Assembly (NCBI GenBank): GCA_947177005.1
Contig: CAMWSZ010000156.1
Span: 1 to 6,930, forward strand
Origin: an uncultured Clostridia bacterium
GTDB taxonomy: Bacteria > Bacillota > Clostridia > Oscillospirales > Oscillospiraceae
Reading direction: 5' to 3'
Length of the DNA: 6,930 bases
In this document: in pieces, positions 6,414 through 6,930 of the stretch
Layout of the letters: every line of letters starts with the position of its first letter
How positions within the stretch are numbered: position 1 is the stretch's first letter
Made by a program: the position numbers and the translations under genes
Notes under the pieces: generated by a model
The model's input: only the letters and a program-made list of their open reading frames with translations
Database searches by the model: none
What the model was told of the DNA's origin: nothing

Positions 6414-6650
6414 ATGATGACGAAAAAAGTATCAAGAATTACTGCCGTAATCATGCTGCTTGTGGCTGTTGGTTTTATATGCTATGCCTTTCAACATCCG
6501 GAAGGCGCATGGCCGTGGAGCAATACCATAACATTTGCCCTATACCGCATGTATATTATTGTTATGATTCTTCTTTTTATTGCTCCCTTTAAAAATAAAA
6601 AACCGCTGCGTTCACACAAGCGCGACAGTGAAAATTCGTATCATGGATGA
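6414..6650 (+). CDS. small two-helix membrane protein of unknown function
   Basis: This 78-residue protein has two predicted transmembrane helices, about residues 9-26 (ITAVIMLLVAVGFICYAF) and 40-59 (ending in MILLFIAPF). They are joined by a short loop HPEGAWPWSNTIT, and a basic hydrophilic tail (KNKKPLRSHKRDSENSYHG) follows. Lys4, Lys5 and Arg8 before the first helix and the basic tail suggest that both ends face the cytoplasm. The HPEG-x-PW loop resembles small uncharacterised proteins I associate with gut Clostridia, from memory only. GTGGAGGTG (6401-6409) is the ribosome site. ATG 6417 is as good a start as 6414. The frame stays open upstream into the yfcE gene, but that part lacks ribosome-site support. 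Its end overlaps the next coding sequence. No function is assigned. Confidence 0.7.
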   Translation: MMTKKVSRITAVIMLLVAVGFICYAFQHPEGAWPWSNTITFALYRMYIIVMILLFIAPFKNKKPLRSHKRDSENSYHG

Positions 6651-6882
6651 AATTATCATGCTGTCCAGAGAAGAACTTGCCGATTTGGTGGAAACAATTA
6701 TCAGCGTGCATGATAAAAAGACGGGGAGACTGTTGACAGAAGAAGAACATTGTGCGCTGGTAGCAAAATTTGCGAAAGGGATCAATCATCCGGGAGGAAG
6801 TGATTTAATCTATTATCCGGAGCTGGTTGGTCTGCCTGATGAACCAACTGTTGATGAAATTGTAGATCTGGCAATGAGCTGA
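6643..6882 (+). CDS. colicin E/pyocin-type DNase immunity protein homologue (Im9 family)
   Basis: This 79-residue protein resembles the small four-helix immunity proteins that bind and block nuclease bacteriocins. The segment HPGGSDLIYYP (49-59) matches HPSGSDLIYYP of Im9 at ten of eleven positions. It includes Ser53, Asp54, Tyr57 and Tyr58, equivalent to the Im9 residues Ser50, Asp51, Tyr54 and Tyr55 that contact the DNase. Helix I (SREELADLVETII, 8-20) and helix II (TEEEHCALVAKFAKGI, 32-47) also align. In helix II the specificity positions Leu33, Val34 and Glu41 of Im9 are His36, Cys37 and Ala44 here. Helix IV is shorter. The start is uncertain: ATG 6643 overlaps the preceding gene by 8 bases, while ATG 6658 has GGATGA before it and gives 74 residues. 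No nuclease gene is visible. Function is inferred from the motif; the cognate toxin is unknown. Confidence 0.8.
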   Translation: MDEIIMLSREELADLVETIISVHDKKTGRLLTEEEHCALVAKFAKGINHPGGSDLIYYPELVGLPDEPTVDEIVDLAMS

Positions 6883-6904
6883 CAAATGGCAATTCTAATA
6901 CAAA

Positions 6905-6910
6905 AAGGAG
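6905..6910 (+). promoter_or_regulatory. ribosome binding site of a gene running out of the window
   Basis: AAGGAG within CAAAAAGGAGA lies 9 bases before an ATG at 6920. It is the evidence that a further gene starts at the window edge. The 37-base gap from the preceding stop shows no hairpin terminator, so co-transcription with the immunity-like gene is likely. Confidence 0.65.
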
Positions 6911-6919
6911 ATTTTTCGT

Positions 6920-6930
6920 ATGATTAAGCA
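6920..6930 (+). CDS. start of an unidentified gene (truncated by window end)
   Basis: Only ATG ATT AAG CA is visible, giving Met-Ile-Lys and an incomplete codon. The call rests on the well-spaced AAGGAG upstream. Nothing can be said about the product. Its identity matters because it may form one transcription unit with the immunity-like gene. Confidence 0.55.

Overview
The window holds most of an F-type ATP synthase operon on the + strand, followed by a convergent metallophosphoesterase gene and a short, AT-richer accessory segment. The GC-rich operon, strong AGGAGG-type ribosome binding sites, a sigma-A-type promoter and the flavour of the small accessory proteins suggest a Firmicute of class Clostridia, perhaps a gut Oscillospirales/Ruminococcaceae-type organism. 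That placement is inference; no rRNA or marker alignment was available.

Positions 1-5664 read atpB (3' end only), atpE, atpF, atpA, atpG, atpD, atpC. The genes are tightly packed, with 20-25 bp gaps early and start/stop overlaps at atpF/atpA, atpG/atpD and atpD/atpC. The usual order is B-E-F-H-A-G-D-C, but no separate atpH (delta) gene exists here. Instead the alpha subunit carries about 76 extra N-terminal residues that closely resemble the C-terminal domain of delta. The delta N-terminal domain, which normally caps the top of F1, is absent from the visible operon. Other departures are a c subunit with a signal-peptide-like leader and an Ala-rich linker, a gamma subunit with a C-terminal tail that reads through the atpD ribosome binding site, a subunit a with a divergent RLFGN motif, and an epsilon with the IDxxRA ATP-sensing motif.

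A strong hairpin at 5675-5711 can terminate both atpC (+) and the convergent yfcE-like phosphodiesterase gene at 5717-6262 (-). The yfcE gene has a good Shine-Dalgarno sequence and a recognisable promoter at 6296-6323.

From about 6290 onward composition becomes AT-rich. This part has a small two-helix membrane protein (6414-6650), an overlapping small protein that strongly resembles colicin E/pyocin DNase immunity proteins of the Im9 family (HPGGSDLIYYP motif, 6643-6882), and the first codons of another gene at 6920. No toxin gene is visible. The two most noteworthy observations are the delta-alpha fusion and the colicin-type immunity gene without a visible partner in a probable Gram-positive.
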